Positions 62,764 to 64,000 of a DNA stretch of 64,000 bases are shown here, piece after piece. The notes beneath the pieces were generated by a model. The model did not search any database. It saw only the letters and a list, made by a program, of their open reading frames with translations, and was not told where the DNA came from. Position 1 is the stretch's first letter. The number at the start of each line of letters is the position of its first letter. Source of the DNA: Phoenicibacter sp963592435. Lineage in GTDB: Bacteria > Actinomycetota > Coriobacteriia > Coriobacteriales > Eggerthellaceae. Where the stretch lies: positions 72,608 through 136,607 of the forward strand of contig CAVAWT010000001.1 in NCBI GenBank assembly GCA_963592435.1, read 5' to 3'. The translations under genes were made by a program, and so were the position numbers.

Positions 62764-62794
62764 TTGATTGAATAGTTGTAATCGCTATTATACT
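62764..62794 (+). promoter_or_regulatory. Predicted promoter of rtcB
   Basis: TATACT at 62789-62794 is a good -10 box, with overlapping TTGATT (62764-62769) and TTGAAT (62768-62773) as -35 candidates at 19 or 15 bases. The rtcB ATG is 70 bases downstream. Confidence 0.5.
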
Positions 62795-62825
62795 GTCAGA
62801 GGTGTTTCTTGAATGCCTCACTGAC
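62795..62825. repeat. Inverted repeat GTCAGAGG...CCTcaCTGAC at the rtcB transcription start
   Basis: Arms GTCAG (62795-62799) and CTGAC (62821-62825), extended by AGG/CCT with a two-base bulge, begin directly after the -10 box. Could be an operator or a 5' hairpin. Confidence 0.4.
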
Positions 62826-62864
62826 GTAAACTGCCTGCTAATACGGTTTTTGAAACGAGGAAAA

Positions 62865-64000
62865 ATGTTCACAATTGAAGGAAAATGTGGGAATGCCAAA
62901 TGTTACGCCACTGAAATTGAAGATTCATGCATTAAGCAGATTCAGGACATGCTTAACATGCCTTTTGTTGAGAATGCAAACGTTGCAATTATGCCTGACG
63001 CGCACACTGGCAAAGGGTGCACAATTGGCACAACGATGAAGATAACCGATTCAATTGTGCCTAACCTAGTTGGGGTCGACATTGGGTGCGGTATGCTCAC
63101 GGCAGACGTTGGGAGAAAGGAGATTGACCTTGCAGCGTTCGATGATGCCTGTCACGAAATCCCAAGTGGCTTCAATGTTTGGGAAGGTCGCAAGGAAACG
63201 TTTGGCCTCGAAGAACTGAGGTGTTACAGGCAACTTAGAGACACAAAACGTGTTCAGCGTTCGCTTGGAACACTGGGTGGCGGAAATCACTTCATCGAGA
63301 TTGACAAGTCAACTGATGGAATGCAGCGAATTGTAATCCACTCTGGATCGCGCAACCTTGGCAAGCAAGTGGCAGAATACTACCAAAATCTCGCAATTGA
63401 ACTTCATAGCGGAATGGATGAGTATTACGAACGCAAAGATGAAATCATCAGGACCTACAAAGAGCAAGGCCGCCGTAAGGAAATCCAAGCTGCATTAAAG
63501 AAACTTCGAGAAGATTGCAACAAAGCGAACCCAGATGTTCCTGCAGACCTTTGTTGGCTTTCTGGAAAATACATGGAAGATTACCTACATGACGTAAAGC
63601 TTTGTCAAGACTTTGCGCTGCGTAACAGAGAGCGCATGCTAACAGAAATTCTTGGGGCTACACACCTAGACGCGTCTTCTGAGTTTCACACAATTCATAA
63701 CTACATTGACGTTGACAAAATGGTGTTGCGCAAGGGTGCAATTTCGGCAAAAATGGGCGAAACCGTGCTCATCCCACTAAACATGCGAGACGGCTCAATC
63801 ATTGCCAAAGGTCGCGGAAACGAGGAATGGAACAATTCTGCACCCCACGGCGCTGGCAGAATTATGTCGCGAAACGTTGCAAGAAAGAAAATCAACTTCA
63901 AAGATTACCAAGAAGCGATGGAAGGAATCTATTCGACTTCAGTTTGCGAATCCACAATCGACGAGTCGCCTTTTGCATACAAATCAATTGACGACATCAT
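62865..64000 (+). CDS. rtcB: RNA ligase RtcB family protein (partial)
   Basis: The frame starts at ATG 62865 after ACGAGG and remains open to the window end (about 378 residues seen). RtcB joins RNA 3'-phosphate or 2',3'-cyclic phosphate to 5'-OH ends using GTP and manganese. Visible: IMPDAHTGKG, VGVDIGCGM (metal Cys), LGTLGGGNHFIE, HSGSRNLG, and NSAPHGAGR near the GMP-binding site. The overall length suggests the compact bacterial clade of about 400 residues. No rtcA or rtcR is visible. Confidence 0.93.
   Translation, partial: MFTIEGKCGNAKCYATEIEDSCIKQIQDMLNMPFVENANVAIMPDAHTGKGCTIGTTMKITDSIVPNLVGVDIGCGMLTADVGRKEIDLAAFDDACHEIPSGFNVWEGRKETFGLEELRCYRQLRDTKRVQRSLGTLGGGNHFIEIDKSTDGMQRIVIHSGSRNLGKQVAEYYQNLAIELHSGMDEYYERKDEIIRTYKEQGRRKEIQAALKKLREDCNKANPDVPADLCWLSGKYMEDYLHDVKLCQDFALRNRERMLTEILGATHLDASSEFHTIHNYIDVDKMVLRKGAISAKMGETVLIPLNMRDGSIIAKGRGNEEWNNSAPHGAGRIMSRNVARKKINFKDYQEAMEGIYSTSVCESTIDESPFAYKSIDDI

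Noticed and set aside
1..64000. CRISPR arrays, insertion sequences, prophage or integrase genes.
   Set aside because: None seen: no regularly spaced repeats and no transposase or phage-like proteins.

Overview
The window is 64 kb of gene-dense bacterial chromosome, roughly 40% GC by eye, with no gene-free stretch longer than about 240 bases. Gene content and order (hemW, hrcA-dnaJ-rsmE-mtaB-ybeY-dgkA-era-recO; tig-clpP-clpX-valS; zinc-ribbon proteins; a DUF6110 protein beside a P-type ATPase; two AGCS amino-acid symporters) suggest an anaerobic actinomycete of the Coriobacteriia type. This is an inference from gene content, not from a phylogenetic marker. There are no phages, integrases, insertion sequences or CRISPR arrays.

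Region 1 (1-7200) is the most distinctive. A leftward operon encodes membrane subunits of a group 4 (Ech/Mbh/Hyf-like) energy-converting complex: a NuoL-type antiporter subunit, then a NuoH-type subunit cut by the window edge. Divergent from it is an oligopeptide/nickel-type ABC importer: lipoprotein, two permeases, and a single protein with both ATPase domains fused behind a histidine-rich leader. Between them lies a perfect GTGTTAC-N13-GTAACAC inverted repeat that matches the described NikR operator of delta-proteobacteria and archaea. I read this as a NikR-controlled nickel importer feeding a [NiFe] enzyme. hypA (22636-22983), for nickel insertion, fits this picture.

Region 2 (7197-19497, all leftward) holds the glycolytic pair gap-pgk followed by dus-hemW. 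A CIRCE-controlled hrcA-dnaJ operon then runs through rsmE, mtaB, ybeY, dgkA, era, a zinc-ribbon/PASTA membrane protein and recO. Region 3 (19621-33903) carries uvrA, hypA with a large GltD-like iron-sulfur flavoprotein, a stand-alone riboflavin kinase, an AGCS symporter, an atypical P1B ATPase with its DUF6110 partner, serC-serA and prmC. Region 4 (33941-43803) is translation and proteostasis: prfA, thrS, a zinc-ribbon membrane protein, valS, clpX, clpP and a trigger factor that appears to lack its PPIase domain.

Region 5 (43912-53616) has tRNA-Leu(UAG), the serine/threonine symporter sstT, and a leftward operon ileS-lspA-rluD-coaC-coaB-DUF3841, then degV converging on pta. Region 6 (53756-64000) has glf plus a glycosyltransferase (galactofuranose-type glycan), and a leftward seven-gene operon AGCS-grx-BaiN-like-sua5-rpiB-dCMP deaminase-small membrane protein. 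It ends with rightward genes for an ECF-type ATPase, upp, mntP and a partial rtcB.

Points worth a second look: the nickel locus, the domain-reduced trigger factor, HrcA and riboflavin kinase, the YSCA-type P1B ATPase, a dispersed ATGTCTGACACC motif, heptamer repeats inside the BaiN-like gene, and a structured leader before thrS.
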